From Phoronis australis (Eukaryota > Phoronida > Phoronidae), in NCBI GenBank assembly GCA_002633005.1, contig NMRA01000129.1:629108-689107 (forward strand): a stretch of 60,000 bases of DNA. The letters are read 5' to 3'. The position numbers and the translations under genes were made by a program. The notes beneath the pieces were generated by a model. That model was not told where the DNA came from, made no database searches, and saw nothing but the letters and a program-made list of their open reading frames with translations. Below, in pieces: positions 33,251-46,330 of the stretch (positions within the stretch are counted from its first letter, which is position 1; every line of letters begins with the position of its first letter).

Positions 33251-36200
33251 GTCGGGATTTCTCTTGAACGCTTACTTCAATGTTTGTCTGCCTTAGGCAT
33301 CTTTCTTTGAGTCATTTTTGACAATTACTTCGCTATTATCATTTGCTTTAAGTTTCGTACTAATCATTGTCCTTGCTCTGCTTATAAAGGAAATAACAAT
33401 GCACTCATTATCAAGGTTTGTCTTTATTTCAAAACGCACCTGGGACGATGAAAACTGTTTTCTTCAGTGCATACGTAGTAGAGTGTTAGTGTGTTACATT
33501 ACGAAAACGGCCGTTTGGTTTCAGCTCCAGACCGACAGCGGTTTCTAAACCGAGGCAAGTCGTCCAGAGTGTCAATCTAGTATGGAATGCCAAAGCATAA
33601 AAATTCCAGGACACATGTTTTCTATTTACAAGCCAAAATATTAGTTTTACTCTGCAGGACCAAAAATAAATACCTCAAAACCAAAATTTTCTCAGGTGTA
33701 AGAATTAAAAACAGTCCAAAACATCATATTCACTCAACAAGACCAAAAGCAAAAACAAGACCAAAACTTATCACGTCAAGACCGACTCAGTCCATTGCAT
33801 TGTTAAGCTTCTCCGTGGTCTTTTGTCTAGCATCACTATTCGCAGGTCTTTATCTACAACCGTTCAAAGAGTTATTTAAACCATTTTTCAACGGGTACCA
33901 GACAACCAAAACCTAACGTGTCATTCTATTTTCACTAATTTTTATCATATTTCGTCGGGTCAAAATGATCCTAACTTAACTTAACTTACCTTTAAACGAG
34001 AAATGTATTTTCAGACGCCAAACAGTTCCAAAATCACCAGTACTGGTCATCGATATCAACTTCTCCAATATAGGATACAATATTGCCGACAAATGAAATT
34101 ATATTTCATCCATGAAATTATATTTCACCATTTTTTAAAATTGTGGGGGTTACAACAATAATATAATGTCAATTTTGATAATTATTTTGCCCGAAATTGG
34201 TGAGATTTTATTACCAAGTATTTTACTCAGCCCGAATTTGGCTCATAATTTCCCAGTTCTATCTGAGACATTTATAATAACAATTCAAAAATTCAAATAT
34301 GAATGTAACTATATCTAATCTGTTATGCTGACTTAAAAAATGTGGCAAACTGCCAGGAAAATGTCAAAATATTAATTTCAGTCCAATATGTTGTTATATA
34401 GATTGTAGCAATTATCAATTTCGTGTCACTGAACATGTTCCTCAGATTATTTTAGTTTTCTCCGGCAAGCCATGGCAACCAAAATTACTGAACGATGACT
34501 TATTCATTTGCTATCACAACTCTCACTGATGATTAAACCCTTTATATCGTGTAGTTTGGAATAGTGCTACAAAACATAATCGACTTCTTGAAGTTCTTAG
34601 CCTTGACCAGAGCTATAAAACACCAAAACCCGTGAGTTTTTGTAATTTTATTACAAATCGTCAATTCTCACCGTTTCGTGACTGAAATTTGCTGAAATAA
34701 ACGCCGGTGGATTTACCAGTTAAGATACTTTTCCTTTTTGTCGAATGAGATTTAGCTTCGCCGCGGTGATTCCAGATGCGATTTCCATGTCCCTTTAAAG
34801 GACAATGCCACCTGATTTAATTAGTCTTTTTTACCGTCTTAATCGGTCTATATCCACATCGCCTCTTATACGGTCGACCTCACCTTGCCGAGAGGTGCCG
34901 CGTTAACCTGTGTGGAAGGTGAGAAACGACGCAGCGACGTCAGTGGTTCATTTGCAAAGTGAATGCCGCTATATTGCTCGCGGTAGTGAAGAATGAAAGG
35001 TAAGCTGTTAATAGCAAGTATGTTGCCGTGAAATATCTCCGTGTCTGTGGCCGGCATTTCGTCGACAGTGATGTCTCTGACGAATTCCGGCTTACCAAAG
35101 AACTATCCGTACGTTCCGTTGCCTGTGCATGTTCAAGGCGCCTGTCTAGTATTTCTTGATCAGTGTATTCCGGCTCGATAGAACTGATAGTCTGTGAAAC
35201 CTAACGATTCGACCCGTGAAGTCTTCGTCGGATGAGCTCTTGGCTAAGTCGGGATTGGCGCCAGGCGAGTTGCCATGTGGACGTTTATTATTCTGCGTTC
35301 TGTTTCAAAGTGAATTATTCTCATCCTAACCAATGCTTATATGGAACTGAAACAATTCAGTCTGTCTCATTAGATACAATTTGTAATGCCTTGGACTGCT
35401 TGTGAGTGCAAATGTTCAAAAAGCTAGCAATGAATAAACCTACCGGCTTTTGATGCCGGCAACAACCGAGGCCGTGTGAGCGCATGCTAATTCAGTGTTT
35501 GCTGAAAAGAAAGCGGTTGTGAAACAATACTCGATTTTATATGCTATGGTCAAATGTTAGGGTGATCTTTATTTTGAAAAACAAATACATTATTCAAATC
35601 ATTGTTACTGCACAACCTTTGCCCTGACGGTCTGTGGAAAGGGAACCCGACTTCGTGGCCGGCCCCCGACAAGTAAGTAGACTTTCAGTTTCGTGGCTAA
35701 TTCAAATATGAATTATGTGCACATTATTTCTTTGGCTCACTACTATAGTCTTTTCGTGACTGAAGGTTTAGTGGCCAAGTCAAGCTGGTTTATGTTAGTG
35801 CCAGTACCGGCGGCCGCGACGGGCCTGATCGGGTTCCGAGCCACTGGCCGGGATAACAAGCCTTTTGTGTGTTTAGAACTCAAAAAAAATCACAAGTATA
35901 AACAACACAGATCTAAATTCTCCTGTCTGTATACTTCGAATTTATCTCCGAACAGACCCCAAACTCCTGCTACGGACCTTGGTAAATTGGCCTGCAGAAC
36001 TTTGTAGGCTACGGTGTGTCCACTAATACCAGTAAATCCGTAACAACTAAATAAAACAACACGTTTTTATAAGAACTCGGTGTATTTTTAAGGGTTTTAT
36101 ATCGAAGTGTGATGATTTATTGGTGTTGAACGATGAATTCAAGCGAAAAGCTGACACCAGTAACCCGTGTTGTGAACTGCTGAACAGACTGCGCGTGAAA

Positions 36201-36429
36201 CCAATTACGTCATTGGATAATTTCAATACCTCCGTCTGCCGTCAGGTGTCAGGTAACGCAACCGAACGTGCCGTTATCGAGTAGAACTACTCGATCTAAA
36301 TTGATACAAAATAGGTTGTTTTTTGGGTGGCATTCTTCTTTAAAGTTCCTTTTCACTTTCACAGCGAAATATAGAAAGCTTTTTGTTGTCAACATACATG
36401 GGTTACTTGAAATCGTGGTAGAGTTCAAT

Positions 36430-36740
36430 AGCTCAAAATCACGTGTTCTCATATATTTATTCATTGATTTATTTATTCAAACTTCTTTAAAAAGACTGGG
36501 TGACCACTTCAATGAATACGTTGATTTTCAAGTGGGCCCAGTCGGAAATAATAGTACATGAAGTAAAATACAGAGAGCTGCATACAGATAGATTGAAAAG
36601 ATTAATGAAATAAATAAACTAGTTATAAACTAGTTACTATGAACAATTAGATTTAAAATACACGACAAAATCTCACGTAATTTCGCGAAGTCTTGCTTGT
36701 TAGCGAGGTCTTAGCGCATGTCCTAGCGTTACTGAACTAT
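36430..36740. repeat. Segment resembling 52030-52130
   Basis: Shared: AAAATCACGTGTTCTCAT, then TCTCACGTAAT, CTTGCTT, TTAGCGA/TCAGCGA and CTAGCGTTA(C/G)TGAACT. The spacing between the pieces differs. Likely copies of one dispersed element. Confidence 0.55.
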
Positions 36741-37489
36741 GTCTCGCCAGTACACGTTATACAAGTCTGAGAGTATGGATCAAAAGCTTTACGCCTAGAG
36801 TGTCTGGAACTGACTTGACAAAAATTCCATCTCGCTTCGAAAGTTTCGCCGGCGGTATTTACCAACAATGCCGCAAAATCAGCCGAGCACTTTGGAAGCC
36901 CTCGTTTTCGCGCCTTTGGAGTTCCACTTGTTCTTTCATAATTGTTGTATCCTTTACAAGTTTTTCTCAGCTGCATTACTCTATCTGTCCTTCCAATGCC
37001 AACGAAGTTTTAATACTGTGCTGTGGGCTGCAACTCCGACGGGATCAAGTTAGACAAACAATCACACGTTAATGCGTCGCCTTCCCGACATCACTCTATA
37101 AGACCAAATAAGGAGCGAGTGGATAAAGCAAATTATTCGGGTAAAATTTGAACCAGATAGAATCACCTTTCATGAATATACGTTTTCAATTCCGGTACTT
37201 TTTAACGGTTGAAATCGAGAATATTTCCACGGCCATACATCTCGACGATATCCGATATAACCTGTAAGAGTGTGCCCGATATTCCAAAATGAGACCAATG
37301 CAATCAACGCGCTTTCTTACTTCCGGGACAAAGGTTCCATCGCTGTGTAATCCAGGACGGCCCTATTAGAAACAGTTTACAAAGAGACATTTTCAAATGT
37401 TAAATACAAAATACAGAAATACAGAGTGGCATTATTTTTAAGATTCTCCTTAGTATTCATGTCTCATCTGTAGGCTTTGCACTTATCCT

Positions 37490-37705
37490 ACAGAGGGAGA
37501 AGAAAATACGATGATGAACACGACGACAAAAGTGACGAATAAAGAAGAGGAGAAGAGAGTTGGACAAAGGGAAGACAACGGTGACGAAGAAAAAAGAAGA
37601 AAGAAGCGGGAGAACAAAAAGACGCCAGCGTGGAAGGAGAAGAAGAAAAAGAATATGAAAGCGACCAACGACGAAGAGTAGGAAGCAGAAGGTCAAGGAA
37701 AAGAT
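37490..37705 (+). other. Purine-rich tract with a small, highly charged open frame
   Basis: The plus strand is strongly A/G-biased for about 200 bases. An ATG-initiated frame at 37511-37681 encodes 56 residues, nearly all Lys, Glu, Arg, Asp, Asn and Thr. Its composition fits a degenerate GAA/GAC repeat better than a gene, so no function is proposed. Confidence 0.3.
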
Positions 37706-40139
37706 TTGGTTTGAAAAACGTTCTCAACCTCTGCTGACGTTGTTAAGATATTATTTGTATTGCCGTGCGTAGGGTTTGGATTCCGACTGAGGTGGTCTGG
37801 TTTATGTAAGTTTTTAGCGTTCCTATACATATAAACATATTGGGGTGGCGTAATTTTTTTAATCTTGCCAGTGGTTTGTTTTTATTGACCTAAATTCGAT
37901 ATTTATTTAAAAAATTGAGTCAAGTTATTCCATCCACTGTGAGATCTTGTTTGTGGGCAAACAAGATTATCCATGTCGTTTGTATGTGATTTTTAAAAGG
38001 TATTTACTTGAAATTTCCCCAAATTTGTAAGTGCCCACCATCACAAAATTTTGCTCAGTCACTCACTATGTTGTAGCCTCTGACATTACCAAATCGGACA
38101 AATACATTTGCTGATACGTTCACTATTGTTCAACACAAAGACAACAGGAAGTCCCACACACTTACACTCACAGTGTTTGTTTGGGTTGGATGTCTGGAAA
38201 CGATGTCATAGGACAATTTAAGAACATCTATTTGTAGAACACAATGCTAGTCAGCTGTAGCGCTGATCTGATTTAAGCATTTCATTTTCAGTTAAATCAG
38301 TTTGTAATATTTGTAGGGAATATACCTTCAAGACGTCCAGTAACTAAAATTTAAAAAATGTACACCTCTTCTTACACAGTATAAACCTTACTGACGCTGT
38401 CGCCATTTTAGTAGTGGGTAAACAAGCTGATGATTTAATAGTTTACGTTCAGTTGTTTGACATTATTTCAAGCTGAAAAGCTGATTGGCAATGGATGTCA
38501 AGAATTCGTTTCACTGAAAAGATTCTGTATTTTTCGGCCCTCTGATCACTTCAACTTGGTACTCCGTTAAATTCCATGAAACAGGCATTTTTGAAGGCCA
38601 TGCATAAAAATGCCGACCTTAAAGTTAGGCAGGACCTTTGGCTAACTTCGGAAAATCAATTTTCAGAAACGTCTTATCGGATTTACACGAAACTTTCAGT
38701 CAGGTATAATGCACTGTGCACTGTTCTCCACATACTTAATTTTCGTGATAACCTCGTCAGTGAATTGCAACTTTGAATACGCGTTTGTCAAAAAAAAAAA
38801 AATAATGGGACTCTTTCTGTCAATACCACATCAACGATTTTTAGAAATGATTCCATTGCCCGAAAACAACGGAAATACCACCAATCAAAATCTCAATCCC
38901 AAATATTTATGGATAACTGACAACGCTGTTGTTTGATGATAAACAACAAGTGTTTTCCCTCGGTCATTAACTATGAAAATAACTGCGCAATCTTTTGAAC
39001 ATCTACTGAAGCGTTAAAGAAAACTAGAATGTTTTAAATTGCCAAAAGCATATAAAATTGAAAGCCCGAAAAATGGCCAATCGATATTTGCCACGTGCTG
39101 GAGTCATCTTTCCATAACTCGCACATGTATCACATAAAAATGCGCTGAAAGAATTACCTCGGGTAGTAATGAAAAACAGTTGCCACTTCATACAATAAGT
39201 ACACTTAAGATTGACATCTACGCAAGCTACAAATAATGGCAATAAACAGGAAAGTTTTAATTTGGCTCAAATCTCTGTTTTTAAAAAGTGAGTCTACTCA
39301 AATTATCGGAAATCAGCGACGAGACGGGAATGAAAAACCGGAAGTTTTGTTGTCGCAAAAGAGACTCGCCCGCCACACCTACAGCCACGGAATTATACCA
39401 AAGGACCGGTGGCTGCACATTAATCACTGAACGGACACACGAACTTACGCAAAGAAAGATGTTTAATAAAACGGCCAACTGGTTCTCATGACTAGATGTT
39501 ATTTATTTATTTCAAATATTCAAGACCGTACGCCCAAAGTACATTTTCTAACAATTTAAAAAGTATTACAGAGGCACGGTTACAAGCATTTAATGTATAC
39601 TGATGATCTCTTGCAAATGTTATCAGAGCTTAAACCCCTGATACTAACTCGGCATTGCGTTTAACACGGGTTGACAAGAGCGGTATAAACTAGGACGTAT
39701 ATCTTACTTGGTCAACACGCGTCCAATCACCATCCAAGCTTCCTGTCCTCGATCACCTCAGCCGCGGAAACAGAACACAGTCAATTTTATAATATCCACC
39801 AGTAATATAATGCAGAACAAGACACTTATTCGCTTCCAGAAAACGAACAAGACTATATTTTACTCAAATATGTATTATACAGTAAAATGGCGAACTATAG
39901 ACCAGAGGACTACAGTTTCACGCTGGTGTTGGCATACGTGGTAAATACATATACAACTCAAACAGCCGTAAACACACTTTCTTTACATAACAAAACGCAT
40001 TAAATTTCAATACAAACCCTTTAAAAATAAAACTTCCGGCGTACACTGATGAAAAAAACACTTAGAATAACTGGTAGAGCATGGGAAACAATTCACACTA
40101 AGCATGGGATTGAGGACTTGTCTAATTTAGATGCAATAA

Positions 40140-40599
40140 GGTAGTTGTGCCGGTAGTTCTTATTTTATTTATTTATTTATTTATATTTTTAGATACTAAA
40201 AAAGCAAAATTTTGAATGAATACTGAGCTGTGATATCAGGCTGTGATGTGCGAATGCAATCTAGGCCTAGTTCAAAATTCGAATAGTAACTAGGAAAATA
40301 AATAAATCTTCTTGTTCCTTTCATTTCTGATTGTTTTGTCTGTGACAAGGTTTGTCTTTCTAATTTATTTATTCCCAGAATAATATTTTTAAAAAAATTA
40401 TGCATACAAAATAAGTTTTGAAATGTATTGTTACACCATTAGAATAGCGTGTTTTGACACACGTCATTAAAAATATACATCGGTGGTGGACGTTAGATCC
40501 TGCGGTTGCATTAGGTATAACATTCAGTTTCTGATGAGAAGATCTGCATAGCCGGAGAAACTATTGTTAAACATCAATCGACGCTGAAAATGGCAGTAA
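40140..40599 (-). repeat. 3' flank of SLC52A copy A, duplicated in copy B
   Basis: Shares with 49600-50007 the landmarks CAAAATTCGAATAGTA, a diverged TACAAAATA(A/C)GTTTT(G/C)A, TTAGATCCTG and the C(A/T)(C/A)CGATGAGAG-like end. It contains a short (TTTA)n run near 40161-40185. Probably the 3' UTR and downstream region. Confidence 0.6.
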
Positions 40600-43500
40600 T
40601 CAACACATAGGAGCGTCCTTAAAAACTCCGAAAACATTTATCAAAAGAAATGTAATGACATTGAGCACGACTAGGCTTCCCATAGAAATGCTTCCAGCGG
40701 ACATTAACTGTTCTCTGCTTGAATTTCGCAGTTTCACGGCCAGTGCTACTTTGACATAACCCCATAAAACGGTCATCGTTAACCAGGCAGACACCTGAAA
40801 TATATAAAACGATATTTTTTGTTGCCCGTTAGCACTTGACAATAGATCATTATCAATTTACTACTTGCCGAAAAAATGATATAAGAAACTATTGAAAGCC
40901 ACATAAAATGCACATAATTAAGTGTAGCGATATATACCGTTGTCGGAACGATTACGTTTTCATGTCGAAAACGCAACGTTTCTTTGCATTTTAAAAACTT
41001 TTTCTTAAACGAGTTTTCATTTTTGTATCGTTTTACCTGTCCGCACATGTACACCCGAAAAAACAAAGGTCTCTTTGTATGTTCAAAAAGTTTTAACTTC
41101 CAAGTTTTTCATCCAGAAGAATACACTTATAAGAATGTGGTCAGTGTTGTCGAAACGTTTCGTTTTCGCTGTCTACACGAGTGCAGGGAAAATTGCGTTC
41201 CTTAAAAATAAGTACCGTAGAAAGCGTTACCATGAATTTGCATTAGTTGTCGTTTTTAGTCATGCTCGTTCGATACAAAGTAATTCATTCATTTCACTAT
41301 AACGTCGTACCGGAAATGACGCACTGAGCGTATTTTTAGTGGATACATGAAGACAGAAGACGTAACCTTAAAGAATACGTTACGCTTTCAAATGAAAACA
41401 AAATCGTGTGGAAGTGGCCTTGACGCTTCTCAGAATTTGACATGACATAAACACTGGACTGGAGTTAGTTGCAGGTTTGATCTGACAGTCACCCTGTATG
41501 AGGTTTACTTAACGAGAAAAAAGATCACTCATGAATACCGATAGCCACACCAAGGCGTGTCGGTCAGTTTGAAGACCAGCCGACAGATTTGACCCGAAAT
41601 TAAAGTGATACTTGATGGGCACAACAGCGCAAGTAGCCTAAACACTCCAACATGAGAAAAACGCTCAAAGAGAATTCCACGTGCAATTTAGAATAGATTT
41701 GAGAAGTGCAATATCTCTGAAACTATTTTCAAACATTAACCGCCTCTTTATGGGGCCATTGTTTTGTTTACATCTAATGTCAAAGGTCATATTTTCATGT
41801 TAAGGAAATGCGCTTCGTCTAGGTCTTGTCATACCAAATAAGGAGACATGCTTGGCCTTGTGGGAGCAACGTGGGCGTGACGAGCACTTGGCAGATCGTT
41901 TTTTTTTTGAAATTTGAAACCAAAAGAAAAATGCTTTGACACCAACAGAAATTCACAGTCTTTACGNACTGGAGTTAGTTGCAGGTTTGATCTGACAGTC
42001 ACCCTGTATGAGGTTTACTTAACGAGAAAAAAGATCACTCATGAATACCGATAGCCACACCAAGGCGTGTCGGTCAGTTTGAAGACCAGCCGACAGATTT
42101 GACCCGAAATTAAAGTGATACTTGATGGGCACAACAGCGCAAGTAGCCTAAACACTCCAACATGAGAAAAACGCTCAAAGAGAATTCCACGCGCAATTTA
42201 GAATAGATTTGAGAAGTGCAATATCTCTGAAACTATTTTCAAACATCAACCGCCTCTTTATGGGGCCATTGTTTTGTTTACATCTAATGTCAAAGGTCAT
42301 ATTTTCATGTTAAGGAAATGCGCTTCGTCTAGGTCTTGTCATACCAAATAAGGAGACCTGCTTTGCCTTGTGGGAGCAACGTGGGCGTGACGAGCAGTTG
42401 GCAGATCGTTTTTTTTTGAAATTTGAAACCAAAAGAAAAATGCTTTGACACCAACAGAAATTCAAAGTCTTTACGTGCAAACCCTAAAATTACATAGTAA
42501 ATACGTTGAGTTCTGTTTCAGTGACAGAGAAAGACTTTGAATGTTGAATTTAGTTTGTTTTTTCGCGTTTCACACCTTTTAAAGAACTCGTTTCACAAGC
42601 CATTAACTCGTTTCCATGACATAGTAACTCGTGACCACAAATTAACAACTCGTCCTCTCACGAGTTATTAACCACTTAACAACTGGTTACCACTCGTCGT
42701 GGGAACGATTTAGTTAACTACTCATTCTCACGATCTTTTTAGGCGTCCCGTCGGGGGCTCTATAGTGGTATGAAGAGAATTAGGAAAACAATAAGCTGTT
42801 CCATGGCATTTGTCGGCATTTAGAGCACAAGAACAGTACTAATAAAAAGAATCTAGTTACCGCAAGAACAGGCCCGACAACCGTGTCTTGCATAGGAGGG
42901 TACGGACTAAGGGCAGCCAAAGCAATTATGTATACACACGGCACCAGTCCCAGGAATGTTATGCAGGTGATCACTTTAGTCGAGCGAGTGGGAAAGATGT
43001 AGGCAACGAAACTGGATATCGGAAGAAGGACGCGATTGAGACGGTTTCCCAAGCTGAAGGGAAGATTGCCTGGAAAGAAATAAGACCTCGAGTCTTTAAA
43101 TTATTAAGCAAACGCGTGTTTTTCAATGTCACCAAGTGTGCGTGTGCGGTGTAATGTAATTTGAAGTCGAGACAATCCAGCAATCAGTACCTAAACTTAC
43201 CCAAAACAAAAGCAGATTTGAACCATATTTACGGCAATGCAAAAAGAATTTGGATTTCCGACAACCAGGAGGGTCACAGATGTGCTAAAACTGCAGTCGT
43301 TACTAGACCTAGCATGTAAATAATTGTGTTGTGTTTTGTGTGTTTGTAATTTCTATGCACAACTCTAGCCTTCCATGTGTTGCGGGCTACAGCGTTGTTC
43401 GCTTTATAACTGATTAGTACTGTTGGTTTCGCTGGTTTATTTGAAAACTTATGAAACAAACAAAAAACAGTTGACCCTTAATCATTGTTCTTTTATTTTC

Positions 43501-44604
43501 TAACGACTTCCAAACGTTGAGAAAGTCAAAGAATATAATCTAATTTGCATCCCTGCATGTATCAGGTACATCAATCAACTTACCGTACGGCAATAATGAA
43601 TAAGTCTGAAGAGGATACAACACACCGTATTGGACTCCAGTCTGCAGGCCATACTGAGAAACAATTAACACATATTCCCAAAATGACAGTTTGCCTTTTC
43701 CCTCCACTTCAACGACTTTTACATTAGCATGGTCTTCGTTGAGGTTTTCTTTCAGGAAAGCTTCTTTTGTGTCACTGTCGCGCTTTTTTGTATCATCGTT
43801 GTCGTTGTCTGTGTCTCCACTTGAAACATGGTGTTTCTTGCACCACGGATGAAAGTTAATGAGAGCAAAAGACAGACAACTGAGGGCCAAAATTGTGCTT
43901 ACGATGGACAAAAATGCCTCTATAGAAAAAAGGGGGTCTCGTAATACAGCTTCAACCTTCCACGTGAGGTTGTCACGCGAGAAGTTATACACTGAGGGAG
44001 TTTGGGATACGTTTCCTAATTCAATCCCGATGTCGTCACTGTAGGTGCTGTCATTGGTAGTTGATGGTACTGTCACGTTGACACAGTCATAATCACCCGC
44101 TCCTTGTAACAGAGCAAATACGGACGGGATGAACCCGCACAGGCCTTCTCCAACAAAAAAGGCCGAGACGTAAGCTTCAGGTAACCGCGAAAGGTAGGCT
44201 AAAAATGCCACCGTAGATGTGGAATCCACTGTGCAGAGAAAGAAACATAAGCACAAGAATGCAAGACTTCGCGGTTCACCACCAATATCAACTGTCTTGT
44301 GCCAGAAAAATATTTGCAAGACGCTGCCTAAGAAACCTGTGGCAATTACGATGAAGATGACGGGAACTTCACGGAAGATCCGAGGTTTGTACTTGCTACC
44401 CAAGTTATATATGATCGGAAAAATGGCCGTTGCGTCACAGATGAGGAGAAGATAGCTTGGAAGAGCCCAATATTCCGGAAGACGATTCACTAGCAACGGA
44501 AGTTCTGCCCATAACGCATCTATGTCAATCCACGAAGAGATGTTGAAGAGAATTACCAGGATGTACAGAGGAATGGAAATGCTACCGTCCTTTTGAGAGC
44601 TCAT
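40600..44604 (-). CDS. SLC52A3-like: Riboflavin transporter, SLC52A family, tandem copy A (3 exons)
   Basis: Plasma-membrane riboflavin uptake carrier. Exons: 43584-44604, 42861-43069, 40600-40794; total 1425 nt, 474 residues, close to the 469 of human SLC52A3. Phases join cleanly (1, then 0), with donors GTAAGT and GTAACT. About 11 membrane segments are visible. Family landmarks include WAELPLLV in TM1, FFVGEGLCGFIPS in TM5 followed by an extracellular CVNVT, and LWGYVKVALAVKLR in TM10. The loop after TM5 carries several N-glycosylation sequons. An acidic, Asp-rich cytosolic linker lies before TM7. Intron 2 contains a 509-bp direct duplication separated by one N (probable assembly artefact). 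No frame disruption is seen. Copy B lies about 10 kb upstream on the same strand, and similarity extends into both flanks. Confidence 0.95.
41458..42475. repeat. 509-bp direct duplication around a single N (intron 2 of copy A)
   Basis: 41458-41966 and 41968-42475 are nearly identical, differing by a few substitutions and one base in a poly-T run, and are joined by one N at 41967. This is the typical trace of two overlapping allelic contig ends placed side by side rather than merged. A real recent duplication is less likely. Confidence 0.85.
42585..42725. repeat. AACTCGT motif repeated at about 21-bp spacing (intron 2 of copy A)
   Basis: AACTCGT starts at 42585, 42605, 42626 and 42647, followed by the inverse CACGAGTTATTAAC from 42659. 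A diverged counterpart lies at 53360-53440 in intron 2 of copy B (AACTCGTTCGCAC). Spacing close to two helical turns suggests a protein-binding array, but this is inference. Confidence 0.5.
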
Positions 44605-45235
44605 CTTGTCAGATGAAAATCCGATCTACTTTCAAATGAAAGATGGTGAATGACTGAAGACATGAGCGCGCTGTTATCTTTATTTACCCTTTAGATTTAT
44701 TCATGTACATGTCAAGAGCGTACTAGGTTTTATGGGCCTCGGGTGAATAAAAATTAGCAAACTCTTCCAAAGGTGTGTATTTTTAAGATGAATTTCAGCT
44801 GGTCAAGTTTGTCCAAATACTTTACAAGAGCACTCAGAGTTCTCAGCACAATCCCAGGCACTTCCAATACCTTTCTCGAGGACCGCCTTATCTTCTTGTA
44901 AATACAATCACTAATTCCCTTCTCTATAAAAAGAGCATTCAGTCTGAGCTCCATTTTGATTATCAGTTATTCTAACTACTTAATTATCCCTATCGTACCA
45001 AGCCATTGGTTTCGTAGCTGGAAAGCGCTTCTAAAGACTTTTGTGCAAACTACGTACGCTATCTGCGTCAGGGAGATGCGCACGCAATTGAAAGTGAGAT
45101 ACGGAGACACTATCCTACTTTTCCGTATCGAATTTGCAATTGCCAAAAATGATTCGTCTGGAACAAAGCACATATTTGCCTGCATTGCATAGTTTGCGCC
45201 AGGAAGACGTTATTATTGCCAATGTCTTCCTTCTA
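44605..45235 (-). repeat. Duplicated 5' flank of SLC52A copy A
   Basis: Related to 55463-56060. Shared landmarks on the plus strand are GACCGCCTTATCTT, CATTTTGATTATC and CTACGTACGCTATCTGC. An open frame on the minus strand (44754-44954) has a partial counterpart in copy B, but a one-base length difference shifts frame between copies, so a conserved protein is doubtful. Confidence 0.7.
44673..44686 (-). promoter_or_regulatory. TATA-like/GATA-like box upstream of SLC52A copy A
   Basis: On the minus strand TAAATAAAGATAAC lies 69 nt before the ATG. It combines a TATA-like TAAATAAA with a GATA-factor core (AGATAA). The same 14-mer is kept in copy B although nearby bases have diverged. It could instead be a polyadenylation signal (AATAAA) of an upstream transcript. 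Confidence 0.4.
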
Positions 45236-46330
45236 ACATGTAACTAGATAAACCCTGGCTTCCATCAAGAAAACTAAATTTTGGTTGAGGGCATTTACAA
45301 TCACATATCTGTTACTAAGCTGTTCCTTGCTCGGATGAGATGTGATTTCTGGCTTGAGAACAACTGACAGTTCGTTAATGCTTAAAATCAAGAGCGATAA
45401 CTTGGTTTGTCACAGCAGGTCAAATGCGCTGAGCACTGCGAAGCTGTCTGTTTTTCCATACGCCAGAAACACCCCTCATCTGCCCGAGAAACAAAGAGAA
45501 CAACTGTATAGTGAAAAATGGTCTCAATCAAAATAGGTTGACTGTCAAAGGCGGGTTCGTGGTCCCATTAGACTGTAAGTTAATTCGAAATTCGAAGCCA
45601 TCCACCTGGGCGAGTATAAACTAAAATTGTTTCTTATTCCGGACAGGTTCAGTGTCATTTTTGAATGAAATCATAGAATTCTAGCCCTTGAATGCCAACT
45701 TGGACTTGGCGCTGCTATGGAATTTGTCTGCATTCGTTTGTTTCGGTGTTGGTTCTTTCTATGGAATTGACAGTGACCAAAACTTCGCAATTCCGCCGTT
45801 TTCCAGCCGAATTGCATAGAAAGCCCTTCATCAGTGTTTGATTATACCAAAAGCAAAAGATAAACACTTTACTTGATAAATAATTAAAATTTTGTATAAT
45901 TGACAGGTTTTGAAATATTTTATTCTAAAAACCATGCAATTTCGGGGTAGTGAACCTTTGGAGCAATGTCTTCGAAGTAGTGGGCTGTTCTCATTTCCAA
46001 CACTGTGAGCAACTTTAGTAACATGGCATGCATTTCTTCAAACCATTCTCTGACTAACTATTCCGTCCGAGTATGTGATGGAGTATAATCACTCATTTTT
46101 AAGGCACACATGGTTTGAAAATTTGACAGAGAATATCGCTTAGTAATCCAGAAAGAGAAATTTGTGGATCACAATATATCCGGGTCCCGGTGTTTGCGAG
46201 TAACCGTAGTGGCGTCCTGCTTTCTGGGTTTAGGTCTACAAAGTCCGTCGCATCTCAAGAAAATGGGGCCAACAATTCATCGTCGTTGATACGGATTTCC
46301 CTTCTGCCGGGTTTAGCTGCGTTAAGGCGN

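Larger units (their letters stand above)
33251..40139. other. Intergenic region between TTC13 and SLC52A, no gene recognised
   Basis: Mostly AT-rich with scattered short open frames lacking similarity. It includes a local duplication GAAATTATATTTCA at about 34096-34128, a purine-rich stretch at 37490-37705 and a segment at 36430-36740 that resembles 52030-52130. First exons or non-coding RNAs could be missed here. Confidence 0.5.

Noticed and set aside
40930-41220. MITE with inverted ends in intron 2 of SLC52A copy A
   Set aside because: GTCGAAAACGCAACGTTTC and CGAAACGTTTCGTTTTCG look partly inverted, but the same region is diverged in copy B and no target duplication is seen.
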